A DNA stretch of 64,000 bases. Origin: CAWCWN01 sp963799245. Its GTDB lineage: Bacteria; Chloroflexota; Ktedonobacteria; Ktedonobacterales; Ktedonobacteraceae. The notes beneath the pieces were generated by a model that saw nothing but the letters and a program-made list of their open reading frames with translations, ran no database searches and was not told the origin of the DNA. The position numbers and the translations under genes were made by a program. Below are positions 9,575 to 18,530 of the stretch, piece after piece (position 1 is the stretch's first letter; each line of letters begins with the position of its first letter). Where the stretch lies: the NCBI GenBank assembly GCA_963799245.1, contig CAWCWN010000003.1:1116001-1180000 (forward strand), in the 5' to 3' direction.

Positions 9575-9880
9575 CCCAGTTCTTCGAGGTGCGCCTGCTC
9601 GTATTGCGTGATTCGTCCCTTGCTAGGATCCTTGGGATCGCGCAGCTGCAGCGGCACAAAATGCTCCAGCGCTTCATTGGCAACAATCACCCCTGCTGCA
9701 TGTACACCAGTTGTGCGCACTGCGCCCTCCAACTTTAACGCCTGGTCAATGAGCTCCCGTGCAATTTGATCCTCCTTGTAAAGGTCGTTCAAATCTTTGA
9801 CGCTATCAAGCGAACCCTGCAACGTGACTTTGGGGCCAGTCGGAATAAGGCGCGTGATGCGATCTCCTAGATCCTTGCTG
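9571..9880 (-). pseudogene. dnaE segment 3: fingers entry
   Basis: In-frame polymerase sequence runs from DLGDRITRLIPTGPKVTL through TGVHAAGVIVANEAL to TQYEQAHLEELG. A TGA follows where the conserved sequence should continue into (L)IKFDFLGL, one base out of frame. Confidence 0.75.
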
Positions 9881-10804
9881 GCCCATGACACGGGCCACGT
9901 CCTTGACGGACGCCTTGGCCGCCATCGTGTTAAACGTGACCATCTGCGCCACGCAGTCCTCACCATACTTATGCGCCACGTACTCGATCACTTCTTCACG
10001 CCGATCATCCGGGAAGTCCATGTCGATATCAGGCATGTCCGCGCGCTCTGGGTTGAAAAAACGCTCAAAGGGCAGCTGGTAGCGTATAGGATCGACGTTC
10101 GTGATGCCGAGCGTGTAGGCCATCAAGCTGCCGGCGGCGGAGCCGCGCGCGGAACAGCGAATGCCGTGCGAACGCGCGTAGTTCACAAAGTCCCACTCGA
10201 TCAGGAAATACGGCACGAAGCCCTTGTCCGCGATCATGTTGATCTCGTAGTCAAGCTGCCTGCTAATGGTTTCGTTTATCTCGCCAAAGCGTTCTTTGAC
10301 GCCCTCGACACACAGAGCGTGCAGGTAGTCTTGCTGCGTCCTGTACTCTGGCGGGATGACGTAGTTGGGGAGTTGCGCTTTATAGGCAAGCGGGTCGACG
10401 CTGCACTGCTCGGCGATGCGCACACTGTTGGTAATGGCATCTGGTAACTCAACAAATAGTTGAGCCATTTCAGTCGGACTTTTTAAATAATACAAATTGC
10501 TGTCAAACTTCATACGCTTCTTCTCTGATCGCCTCTTACCAGTTTGTACACAAAGGAGAATATCATGTGAATCTGCGTCGGAAGACTCAACATAGTGGAG
10601 ATCATTGGTCGCTACCATCGGAATGTGCATCTCTTTATGCATTTGATAAAGCAATTGATTAAGTTTATCCTGTGGTGAAGGTTGCCCATCATCAAAAATA
10701 CCGTGATGCTCCTGGATTTCTAGATAGAAGTTCTCTGGCCCGAACACATCCTGATACCAACGTGCTGTTTTATAGGCGTCCTCTGTTTTTTCCGCTAGGA
10801 GCAT
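9806..10804 (-). pseudogene. dnaE segment 2: palm domain with catalytic aspartates
   Basis: Continues from ARWYQDVFGPENFYLEIQEH through CSARGSAAGSLMAYTLGI to PDIDMDFPDDRREEV, which holds two catalytic aspartates. The true frame ends near KDVARVMG (about 9880); the last ~20 residues are out-of-frame. Confidence 0.8.
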
Positions 10805-11247
10805 TTTGGGATTTCCCCGGAGAGGCAGGATGAGGTGACGATCAGGCCTGTGGCGTACTGAGCCAAAATCTTCTTATCAATACGGGGGCGCAGATGCCAA
10901 CCTTGCGTGTGGGCGATGGTGGTGAGTTTCAGCAGATTGTAGTAGCCAGTATTATTTTTCGCTAGAAGCAGCAGGTGGTGGTAGTCGTCGCTGAAACGTT
11001 TCGAGTGATCATGCATGTCCTCGGTGAGATAGGCCTCGATGCCGATAATCGGGTTAATGTCACCTGCTTTACACACTTTATAAAACTCGATGGCGCCGTA
11101 CATCGCACCATGATCCGTGATCGCAAGGTGTTGCATCCCCAACGCCTTCGCCTGCTGGACAAGTTTCTTCGTGCGACTAAAACCGTCCAGGAGGGAATAT
11201 TCCGTATGGACATGCAGATGCGCAAAATCTTTACTATGATTGGCCAT
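10795..11247 (-). pseudogene. dnaE segment 1: PHP domain
   Basis: Start ATG 11247 (MANHSKDFAHLHVHTEYSLL) with the metal-site motifs of the PHP domain. It stops prematurely at TAG after GEIPKCS because the frame is lost in an A4 run at about 10800. Confidence 0.8.
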
Positions 11248-11889
11248 AGACAATTAACCTCAAAATAACTATGATATTACAAAATTGTTGAGATGAAAAA
11301 TGCAGAACCTTGATCACGAAAGAAAAGACTTGAAAGGCTTTACTTCGCAAAGAAACATACATTGACAGAAGATATAAATAATCTCCTACTTTAGCAAACT
11401 CTTTGCCACGAAGTAGATGAAGACTGTGCGCTTTCTTTCTCCAATAAGTATGCTCCTCTGAGCGACTCGTTACAGATAGAATTTTTGGCTTAGAAAACGT
11501 AGTATCGCGTATCATTGGCCTAAACTTATTAATAACTAGTTGACCTTGAAACACATACGTCTTCTACTTCTCTAAGTTTAAACTCAATTTTTTCACCGCT
11601 TCACCGTTCCAGGAAAGGTAGTACTTTTCTCTCCTTTCCAGAGGATCTCGGTTCTTCGCATATCCGCCTATTGATTTCCGTGCTACTACTAAAGCGACGA
11701 CTCAAATTGGCAGCGAGAACGGCAATGAGCATGTTCAAATCAAATTTCTTAATTTGTATTTTTGTTCTACTCTATCTCAATAATAGCATATAGGCAATAA
11801 CGTTACCAGGTTGATTGACATCACTAGCTGCTAAAGTGGCTAACCTATAACTCATATGCTAGAAGGATAAATCATATACGAGGTTCAAG
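11248..11889. other. AT-rich gap without a recognisable gene
   Basis: About 640 bases upstream of the broken dnaE. It is clearly more AT-rich than the surroundings. The only open frame (minus, 11234-11554) overlaps the dnaE start and has no ribosome site or family resemblance. No RNA gene is apparent. Confidence 0.5.
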
Positions 11890-12242
11890 AACCTTCTTGG
11901 GTAGTGGTTCATATGAGAATGGCCGCCCGTTCAAGGTTGTAGCGATGGAGAAAGAGGTTCAGACAAGCATCATGCATGAACAGGGATTTGGAGGTTGCTC
12001 TTCTGGAATTACCGCCTGGTAGGCACTCCAAAAATCAGTGTAGCACTGTCCGGTACGGTATGTGGTAAGCTCTCAGAATTCTCTGCTCGGCGTTCTTCTG
12101 GATAGGCATGTGGCGTCGGATTTTCACGGCTCTGCCTCTTGCAGACTCTGCAACGAAATTTCTGCTTTCCGTTGGGGGCTCGCCCATTTCGCGTCACTTC
12201 TTCGCTTCCACAATGAGGACAATAGACAGTGCTCGTTACCAT
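11890..12242 (-). mobile_element. IS1-family transposase remnant
   Basis: The minus strand starts with an IS1 InsA-type zinc finger at 12242: YCPHCGSEEVTRNG ... KQKFRCRVCKRQ, two CxxC pairs. After PYPEERR-like sequence (HAYPEERR) the frame breaks. Other frames then contain IS1 C-terminal motifs: TGQCYTDFWSAYQAVIPEEQ around 12010-12060 and MHDACLNLFLHRYN around 11930-11975. The middle of the transposase is missing, so this is an internally deleted, dead copy. Terminal repeats were not identified. It sits directly against the truncated acyl-CoA synthetase. Confidence 0.7.
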
Positions 12243-12302
12243 GGCACCTTCCAGCTCTCACAGGATTTTTCCTCTTACTTTATCACTGCATTCCCTTTTT
12301 GA

Positions 12303-13934
12303 CCACTGCCCGACCGGCAGTATACCTACCGCGAGTTCGGCGAGCGCGTCAATCGCCTGGCCTCCCATCTGCGTGCCGGTAGTTTGCACAAGGATGATCG
12401 CGTCGCTTTCTTCTGTCCCAATACGTCTCCTTTGCTTGAGGCGCACTTTGCCGTACCCACTGCCGGTGGCATACTGGTTACCCTGAACAGCCGGCTGAAC
12501 TCGCAGGAGATCGACTACATCCTCAAACATTCCGGGGCCAGCTTCCTCTTCGTCGATGCCGAGCCCTCTCCAGTGGTCGAGCCGCTCCCGCTGGAGGGGA
12601 TCCAGGTGGTGCGTATCGATGATACTGGCGCGCCCGAGGATCCGTATGAAGTCTTCCTGACAGAAGGACTGCCCGAGCCAGTCACAAGCTGGCTGGAGGA
12701 TGAGGAAGAGCCAATCGCGATCAACTACACCTCAGGCACAACTGGCCAGCCCAAAGGGGTCGTCTACACGCATCGTGGAGCGTACCTCAACGCACTCGCG
12801 CAAGCCATTGAGCTGGGGTTAACCTCCAACAGCGTCTACTTGTGGACGCTGCCGATGTTCCACTGCAATGGCTGGTGCTTCACCTGGGCTGTGACCGCCG
12901 TCGCAGGCACGCATGTCTGTCTGCGCAAGATCGATGCGGAGCACATCTGGGACCTCTTGGAGAGTGAAGGCGTCACCCATTACAATGGAGCCCCGACGGT
13001 CCAGATTTCCCTGGTGAACCATCCGCAAGCGCATCGCCTCGCCCAGCAAGTTACAGTGACCGTTGGCGGGGCACCTCCCTCTCCGACGCTGCTTGACCGC
13101 ATGAAGGAACTGAACCTGCGCGCGATCCATGCCTACGGGCTGACCGAGACGTATGGTCCCCACCTGCTGTGTGAATGGCATCACGAGTGGGATGATCTCC
13201 CCATAGTGGAACAGGCTCGTCTCCTCGCCCGCCAGGGCCAGAATCATGTTGTCGCCGACACCGTACGCGTGGTCGATGAGCAAATGAACGATGTCCCGCG
13301 CGATGGCAGAACGATGGGGGAGGTCGTGATGCATGGCAACATCGTGATGAAAGGCTACTTTGTCGATCCTGAGGCAACAAACGCGGCGTTTGAAGGGCGC
13401 TTGTTCCACTCTGGTGATCTGGCGGTATGCCATCATGATGGCTATATTGAACTGCGCGATCGCAAGAAGGACGTGATTATCTCGGGCGGCGAGAATATCT
13501 CAACGATTGAGGTAGAGCAGGTCATCGCCCAGCATCCGGCTGTCATGGAGTGTGCGGTCATTGCTATCCCTGACGCCAAGTGGGGGGAGCGCCCCAAGGC
13601 TTTTGTGATCGTAAAGCCGGGCCAGAGTGCCAGTGAAGCGGAGATCATCGCCTTCTGCCGCGAACACCTCGCCCACTTCAAATGTCCTGCTACCGTGGAG
13701 TTCGGTCCCCTGCCGAGGAACTCGACCGGCAAAATACAGAAGTTCGTGCTGCGTAGCAAAGAGTGGGGGGAGCACGACATGCGTATCCATTCGTGCAGTG
13801 GCTCTCAGCTCATGCTGCATGCCTCAAAAAGTGTGAAGCGAGGCAGGGCTGTGAATGCTTCAGGTTTGCCTGCCTCTCCTCTCGGAAAGCGCCAGCAGGT
13901 CGTCGCCAGGCATGGCAGCTCCCTGGTGAGGTGA
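12303..13934 (+). pseudogene. Acyl-CoA synthetase (AMP-forming), 5'-truncated
   Basis: An ANL-superfamily ligase that would activate a fatty acid to acyl-AMP and then acyl-CoA. Homologous sequence begins immediately after a TGA at 12300-12302 (PLPDRQYTYREFGERVNRLA), so about 20-30 N-terminal residues and the promoter are gone. The first ATG in frame is at 12384. Core motifs are intact: YTSGTTGQPKG (P-loop), MFHCNGWCFTW, AYGLTETYGP, SGDLAVCHHDGYIELRDRKK, and the C-terminal lysine in RNSTGKIQK. The last ~50 residues after EWGEHDMR are not family-like and may be read-through. Truncation probably came with the adjoining IS1 remnant. The enzyme could only be made if a new start is used. Confidence 0.8.
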
Positions 13935-14374
13935 ACACCGGGGGAGCTGATCACCAGGAAGCAAACCGTCATCGCGACCAGATGCACGTGAGCACCTGCT
14001 GGGGAGCAGGTGGCCCTCCCTCCTTGTGCTCCTCAGGCACAGGGCGTACGATGACCGCGGCGAAGGCCGCCCCGCTGAGGTCACGGGCTGATTCTGCCAG
14101 CACGCGCCAGACAGACCCTTCATCTCCTGCCCTCATCAGCGCTGCGCCATGCCGGCATGGCGCAGCGCGGCCGGCCGCGCTGCTCGTCTCCCTGGCCTCC
14201 GCCTGTCATGCTGGTTCATATGCTTCCTCCTTCGGCCTGTGGCAGCACTCCCGATCTCCCACAGGCCGACTCCGGACACGCCTCTCCCTGGCGCACCCTC
14301 CGGCTCACGACCGGCTGACGGTGCAGGAGAGAGCCGTGCGCGCAGGGACCTGCCCACCAGAGTGAAGCATGTGA
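13935..14374. other. Degenerate segment between gene remnants
   Basis: No intact gene. The minus strand near 13985-14120 reads LAESARDLSGAAFAAVIVRP in one frame, which resembles the start of a GAF sensor domain; this is weak. A 30-base palindrome lies at 14139-14168. The response-regulator stub follows. Confidence 0.35.
14139..14168. repeat. 30-bp perfect palindrome
   Basis: The two 15-base halves (GCGCTGCGCCATGCC and GGCATGGCGCAGCGC) are exact reverse complements with no spacer. It would form a very stable hairpin but is not followed by a T-run on either side. It could be a terminator relic or a mobile-element end. Confidence 0.6.
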
Positions 14375-14542
14375 TACCTCTACCTGGCGCAGAATGCGGG
14401 CCGGGTGGTGACGCAGGATCAGTTGCTGGAGAACATCTGGGGCGAGGAGTATGGCGGGGAAGGCCATCTTCTGCGGGTGAATATGAGTCGCCTGCGCAGC
14501 AAGCTGGAGCCCGATCCCGCCCACCCGCGCTATCTGCTTTGA
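14375..14542 (+). pseudogene. OmpR/PhoB-type winged-helix stub of a response regulator
   Basis: Fifty-five codons after a TGA read YLYLAQNAGRVVTQDQLLEN, then IWGEEYGGEGHLLRVNMSRL and RSKLEPDPAHPRYLL before a stop at 14540. This is the recognition-helix part of an OmpR-type DNA-binding domain. The receiver domain, the start of the winged helix and the final GxGY wing are missing, so it cannot be functional. Confidence 0.75.
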
Positions 14543-14632
14543 TGAGCTTAAAATTTTTTGCAACACTACCGGAAACGCCCTCGTTGCACATAGCGATGAG
14601 CCTGATGCTGCTGCAAACAGTTCCAGGCCTGG

Positions 14633-15148
14633 CTACCCCTGCTCCCTCGTCCCGGAGATGCCCTCAGTCAAACGCCGGACCAGCGCCGCCTGCGCATCGA
14701 TCATCTTGTGCGCGCTGTCTTGCCAGAGTTGCACGAGGTCCCTACCTGCTTGCGCTCCAGCTCCAGGCTCCGGTCTGAAATTGATCTCCCTCACCACGTT
14801 GAACCAGCCCTGCCAGAGTTCCCGCTCGGCTTCCGCCCAGTGCTGCAACTGTTCCCGCCCCTTGCGAGCCAGCTCGCGGAGCTCCTCGGGAGTTCCCTTG
14901 GCATTGGCCACGGTCTCGGTCCACTGGTGGGTCCATTTGGCTTGTGCATCCATTGTCTCATTCACCGAGGATTGCCAGGCGTCCACCGTTTTCGCCCAGA
15001 GCTCCAGCGTCGGTGTCCCACCGAACCTCCGCAAGGTGTCAAGCCAGTCCGTCAGCAGCTTCTGCTGCGCCTGCGCCCAGGTCTTCAACTGGCCTTCATC
15101 TGTGGTCTTGTTACTCAACATGCTTTTATCTGTGTTCTTGTCACTCAT
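14633..15148 (-). CDS. Helical Trp/Gln-rich protein, possibly phasin or PhaE-like
   Basis: A 171-residue, all-helical hydrophilic protein rich in Trp, Gln and Ala (e.g. WTHQWTETVANAKGTPEELR, LWQGWFNVVREINF). There is no signal peptide or membrane segment. The amphipathic spacing resembles phasins and the PhaE subunit of class III polyhydroxyalkanoate synthases, but no diagnostic motif is visible and no pha gene is adjacent. GAAAGGAG lies about 8 bases before the ATG, so translation is well supported. Function remains unassigned. Confidence 0.55.
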   Translation of the reverse strand: MSDKNTDKSMLSNKTTDEGQLKTWAQAQQKLLTDWLDTLRRFGGTPTLELWAKTVDAWQSSVNETMDAQAKWTHQWTETVANAKGTPEELRELARKGREQLQHWAEAERELWQGWFNVVREINFRPEPGAGAQAGRDLVQLWQDSAHKMIDAQAALVRRLTEGISGTREQG

Positions 15149-15430
15149 CGATCCGTTCTCCTTTCATCGGTCGTGTGTACGACATAAAGAAACGCTTTTG
15201 AATTTTTTCTGTGCTGGAAAGACGATCTCCAAGCACACGTTTTGTGCGAATTCGCACCGAGTCGCACGAACGGTTAGCAGTATGCGCTACGGGAATAGGT
15301 GAGGTCTTTCGGTTTAGAGATGTTCTCCTTTTGGTACGTTGCTTCCTTTCCAGGAGCATGTGTGCACGAGACTGAAGGAGACAACACGACCGAGTTGCTT
15401 TTGAATACATGTGAGTAGGTACTCTCTGGT

Positions 15431-15720
15431 CTATCCTGGGAATAGTCCTGGGAAGGTAATACTTCCAGCTTTGCGCATTCCCTCCATCGTTTCCTCAACG
15501 GTGAATAACTTGGCCGTCTTGAACGCTTTGAGGTGTCCGGGCTAACTGACACTAAACTTGTTGCTATGGCAGCAGTGTCATCGGGGAGTTCTGCGATCGC
15601 AACGACATCGTACTTTCCAAAGCAGAAGGAGAGGCCAGTCAGGTGTCCACCGAGCTTTTGTATCATTTCCCTCACAGGGACATTCCGGTCTTGTGGATTT
15701 TTCGCCATGGTTGCAACCAC
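15431..15720 (-). pseudogene. GYD-domain protein, frameshifted
   Basis: GYD proteins are small (~100 aa) alpha/beta stress-type proteins of unknown role. Frame one gives VREMIQKLGGHLTGLSFCFG, KYDVVAIAELPDDTAAIATS and then loses homology. From about 15545 another frame continues with GHLKAFKTAKLFTVEETMEG and ends FPGLFPG, stop at 15431. A single-base indel after SVS near 15545 joins both halves. The continuous frame instead runs to 15274 with unrelated sequence. Confidence 0.75.
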
Positions 15721-15952
15721 TTCAGTGATGTAAGAGCTTAAATCGTGGAGTGTGCCATAGCGTTCGTCTCTTTTGCGGTTATTACGTCCTTTCTTTAGGA
15801 TGCCTCTCTGTATGTGTGCACAAAACTGAAAAAAGTCACCTCTTCCTTCTTCGGATGAGGTTTCAGGGCAAGCATTTCCTCACCTCTCTACCAGTATATC
15901 TTCGTCATGAAAAAGTAGCTGTTGTATCTTTGCTGCCCTTTTTGCACAGCCT

Positions 15953-15956
15953 CTAG
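15953..15956 (+). repeat. Target-site duplication CTAG, left copy (IS701-type)
   Basis: CTAG directly precedes the left inverted repeat and is repeated at 17701-17704 after the right one. CTAG/YTAR four-base duplications are typical of the IS701 family. Confidence 0.8.
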
Positions 15957-16013
15957 TACTACAGTCCCACATAAAACGGAAACGTGGTAAAATGGGTGAG
16001 GAGGTGAAGATGC

Positions 16014-17213
16014 ATGAAGACAGAAGAAGGAACGGAGCAAGAAGCGAGCGCAGTCGAGAAGGAACTGAGCCTCATCAGCCAGGGAACCAACATCCTGAAC
16101 GAGCTGTCTGGTCGGATCGGGTCGCACTTTCGCCGCGCTGAGGTGAGAAAGCGTGTGCGGTACTACCTGCAAGGACTGTTGGCTCCCGTGGGGCGCAAGA
16201 ACGGCTGGCAACTGGCCGAGGAACTGAGGGAAGCAAACGCACACGGGGTGCAACGTCTGCTGGCGGAGGCCGACTGGGATGAGGAGGCGGTGCGCGATGA
16301 TCTGCGGGCCTACGTGATGGAGCACCTGAGAGAAGAAGGCGGGATCCTGGTGGTCGATGAGACAGGCTTCATCAAGAAAGGCAAGAAGTCGGCAGGGGTG
16401 GCGCGGCAATACAGTGGGACGGCCGGGCGGCGGGAGAACTGCCAGGTCGGGGTCTTCCTGCTGTATGCGAGCCGATCAGGTCAGGCCTTCATCGATCGCG
16501 CGCTCTACCTGCCGCAGGAGTGGACGGTGGATCGGGTGCGCTGCCGCGAAGCAGGCATCCCCGACGAGGTGAAGTTTGCCACCAAGGGCGAACTGGCCCA
16601 GCAGATGTTGACGCGGGCCTTTGCGGCTGGCGTGTCGGCCGACTGGGTGGTGGGGGATGTGGTCTACGGCTACGACGAGCTGCGGCTGTTTCTGGAGGAG
16701 CAGCAGCAGAACTACGTGGTGGCGGTGCCCGAGACCCACATGGTCTGGGTCCAGGGCAGGCCACAGCCGGTCGGGCTTCTCGCCGCGCTGTTGCCGCCGG
16801 AAGCCTGGGTGGTGCTCTCGGCGGGAGAGGGCAGCAAAGGGCCGCGGCTGTACGAATGGGCCTGGCTGCAGTTGCCGGCGCAGACGGAAGGCCCGAATGA
16901 GCGAGCACGCTTCATCCTGATCCGACGCAGCCTGGCGGATCCAAGCAAGCGGGCGTACTATCGGGCCGCCGGTCCAGCCCAGACGACGCTGGCCGAACTG
17001 GTGCGGGTGGCGGGCAGCCGGTGGAAGGTCGAAGAGGGCTATGAACAAGCCAAGGGCGAAGTGGGACTCGATGAGTATGAAGTGCGGACGTGGCGTGCCT
17101 GGTACCGCTACGTGACGCTGGCCTTGCTGGCCTACGCGGCTCTGGTGGTGATGCAAGGGCAAGCGCGTGAGGAGGAAAAAAAAGTGGAGCAGCCCTCGAG
17201 CGGATCGCACTGA
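16014..17213 (+). CDS. IS701-family DDE transposase
   Basis: A 399-residue transposase. The DDE triad can be placed at VVDETGFIKKGKKS (first Asp), WVVGDVVYGYD (second Asp) and SRWKVEEGYEQAKGEVGLDE (Glu), with the family hallmark RQYSGTAGRRENCQVGVFL. The start ATG at 16014 follows GAGGTGAAGATGC. Near the end the frame crosses A8 (17176-17183) and terminates at 17211. The typical C-terminal continuation of the family (LSVPEVRRLLQVV...) is found in the -1 frame, so the full-length product probably needs slippage at A8. Confidence 0.9.
   Translation: MKTEEGTEQEASAVEKELSLISQGTNILNELSGRIGSHFRRAEVRKRVRYYLQGLLAPVGRKNGWQLAEELREANAHGVQRLLAEADWDEEAVRDDLRAYVMEHLREEGGILVVDETGFIKKGKKSAGVARQYSGTAGRRENCQVGVFLLYASRSGQAFIDRALYLPQEWTVDRVRCREAGIPDEVKFATKGELAQQMLTRAFAAGVSADWVVGDVVYGYDELRLFLEEQQQNYVVAVPETHMVWVQGRPQPVGLLAALLPPEAWVVLSAGEGSKGPRLYEWAWLQLPAQTEGPNERARFILIRRSLADPSKRAYYRAAGPAQTTLAELVRVAGSRWKVEEGYEQAKGEVGLDEYEVRTWRAWYRYVTLALLAYAALVVMQGQAREEEKKVEQPSSGSH
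17176..17183 (+). promoter_or_regulatory. A8 slippage site joining the two IS701 frames
   Basis: Eight consecutive A residues in GAGGAAAAAAAAGTGG. A -1 shift changes EEEKKVEQPSS-stop into EEEKKSGAALERIALSVPEV, which continues in the second open frame. Such A runs support ribosomal or transcriptional slippage in IS elements. Use here is inferred. Confidence 0.55.
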
Positions 17214-17215
17214 GC

Positions 17216-17677
17216 GTGCCAGAGGTGCGTCGCTTGTTGCAAGTGGTGGGCAAGTCGCAGGAAGAACAGAGCCGGCGGCTGCACTGGTCCGGCTTCCGGC
17301 GCAGGCATCAGGCCCAAGCCAGGTACTTCCACCAGGTGCGCCGCGCGCGTCAGGCTCCGCCCGTGTCTTGCCAGCTGCCCGCTCCCACGCAGGTGCGAGG
17401 TCTGCCGGTGCTCACCGATGCCCACTGGGAGCACCTGCGTCCGCTCCTCCCTCCACAGAAACCGCAGACGGGCCGCCCTGCTACCGATCATCGCTTGATC
17501 GTAGAAGGCATGCTGTGGGTGGCCCGGACCGGTTCTTGTTGGCGCGAACTGCCCGAGCGCTTTGGGCCGTGGTCGACGGTGTCCAGTCGCTATCAACGCT
17601 GGGTAAAAGAGGGCTTGTGGGCTCGCATCCTGCAGGTATTGCTTCCGTCTGAGGCTTTGTTCCTGTCCTCGGCTTGA
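17216..17677 (+). CDS. Second IS frame: transposase C-terminus fused to IS5-type DUF4096 domain
   Basis: Residues 1-45 (PEVRRLLQVVGKSQEEQSRR, HWSGFRRRHQAQARYFH) look like the C-terminal tail of IS701 transposases. From about residue 65 the sequence becomes an IS5-type DUF4096 domain: LTDAHWEHLRPLLPPQKPQT, GRPATDHRLIVEGMLWVART, GSCWRELPERFGPWSTVSSR. The DUF4096 part is only the N-terminal module of an IS5 transposase; no catalytic half follows before the right inverted repeat. It could be an acquired accessory domain or a trapped fragment. It is probably expressed by frameshifting at A8. Confidence 0.65.
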   Translation: MPEVRRLLQVVGKSQEEQSRRLHWSGFRRRHQAQARYFHQVRRARQAPPVSCQLPAPTQVRGLPVLTDAHWEHLRPLLPPQKPQTGRPATDHRLIVEGMLWVARTGSCWRELPERFGPWSTVSSRYQRWVKEGLWARILQVLLPSEALFLSSA

Positions 17678-17700
17678 GCCTTCTAAGTGGGACTGTAGTA

Positions 17701-17704
17701 CTAG
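17701..17704 (+). repeat. Target-site duplication CTAG, right copy
   Basis: Second copy of the CTAG flanking the IS701-type element. Confidence 0.8.
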
Positions 17705-17900
17705 TACTGCGTTCCTTGAAATGTGTCAAATAAAGGGAGTTACTTGGAACTGGTAACAGATGTATAGAGAGCAAATTGACGCATAAAATCGCCATTTTCT
17801 TCTGACGCATAACTCCCCCCTTTGGTGGATTTATGTGTCAAACGACAGTATTTGCCAACAACGCCCTTAGCTTATGGCAACCCTGGATGATTGTGATCAA

Positions 17901-18530
17901 TTAGGGGAGGTTGGCCAGGCGTTGTTTGGCCTCTTCAACGGTCATGAGGACATTGTAGATCGGTGAGCCGGGCTGTTGCAAGCGGCCGCCTTCGCGCAAA
18001 AAGCCGGTATCGACGGCGGCGAAGCCGATATCCTCGATCAATTTCGCGCCGACTTCTTTGGCTTCTGAGTCGTCTCCGGCCACAAAGAGAACGGCACGCT
18101 CCGAGAGCGGTGCGAAAGGACGGGCATTGTTGCGCATAAGCTCGTAATTGAGCGAGTTGAACGCTTTGACGAGCCGCGACCCAGGCATGACCTTCAGCAC
18201 TTCCTCGCTTGAAGTAGAATCGCCTAGATCGATGATGTCTCTCTGAGGAGAAAAGGGATTCGTAGCATCGATGGTGACTTTGTCTTCGAAGAGCCTCGCG
18301 TTGGGCAACTCGTTGCGTTTGATCCAGGGGATAGCGAGCAGAACGATATCGCCGAATTTGACCGCGTCTTCTGTTGTTTTCGCAGTGACATGCGGGCCAA
18401 GCGAGGAAGCCAGCGCGGCAATCTCCTGCGGGTCTCCCGAATGGCTGATGGCGACGTAGTGGCCTGCTTTGGCGAAGAGTTCGGCAACGGTGGAACCGAT
18501 ACGTCCTGAGCCAATGATGCCGATATTCAT
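17901..18530 (-). CDS. NADPH:F420 reductase-like NAD(P)-binding protein
   Basis: A 209-residue Rossmann protein related to NADPH-dependent F420 reductase (NpdG/Fno) and predicted dinucleotide-binding enzymes. The nucleotide motif GIIGSGRIGST opens the protein. The second domain carries LLAIPWIKRNELP, IDATNPFSPQ and KAFNSLNYELM, matching the (V)KAFN block of the family. It would be cytosolic and transfer hydride from NADPH to F420 or another acceptor. No F420 biosynthesis genes are nearby, so the substrate is uncertain. GAAAGGAT precedes the ATG at 18530. It is an intact gene on the edge of the decayed region. Confidence 0.75.
   Translation of the reverse strand: MNIGIIGSGRIGSTVAELFAKAGHYVAISHSGDPQEIAALASSLGPHVTAKTTEDAVKFGDIVLLAIPWIKRNELPNARLFEDKVTIDATNPFSPQRDIIDLGDSTSSEEVLKVMPGSRLVKAFNSLNYELMRNNARPFAPLSERAVLFVAGDDSEAKEVGAKLIEDIGFAAVDTGFLREGGRLQQPGSPIYNVLMTVEEAKQRLANLP

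Larger units (their letters stand above)
7725..11247 (-). pseudogene. dnaE: DNA polymerase III alpha subunit, broken by multiple frameshifts
   Basis: The minus strand reads as one DnaE polymerase (PHP domain, palm, thumb, fingers, HhH, OB) of roughly 1170 codons, but in six reading-frame pieces. Breaks are near 10800, 9880, 9572, 8555 and 8505. At 10800 the frame would be restored by one extra A in CCCAAAATG; at 9572 by one base in CTGGGTTGATC. Catalytic residues are still present: DIDMDF in the palm, KFDFLGL for the third aspartate, and the PHP motifs HVHTEYSLLDG and ITDHGAMYG. Either this copy is decaying or the assembly has indel errors. Two other dnaE fragments nearby support a real history of duplication and loss. 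A working dnaE is expected elsewhere. Confidence 0.88.
15957..17700 (+). mobile_element. IS701-family insertion sequence, 1744 bp
   Basis: Bounded by 14-base perfect terminal inverted repeats, TACTACAGTCCCAC (15957-15970) and its complement (17687-17700), with CTAG target duplications on both sides. It carries an intact DDE transposase frame and a second frame joined by an A8 run. The perfect ends and duplication suggest a fairly recent insertion into the decayed region. Confidence 0.9.

Noticed and set aside
11234..11554. Minus-strand frame of 106 codons upstream of dnaE
   Set aside because: AT-rich, starts without a ribosome site, overlaps the dnaE start and resembles no family.
16476..17596. 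Several long minus-strand frames opposite the IS701 transposase
   Set aside because: High-GC antisense shadows of the transposase gene.
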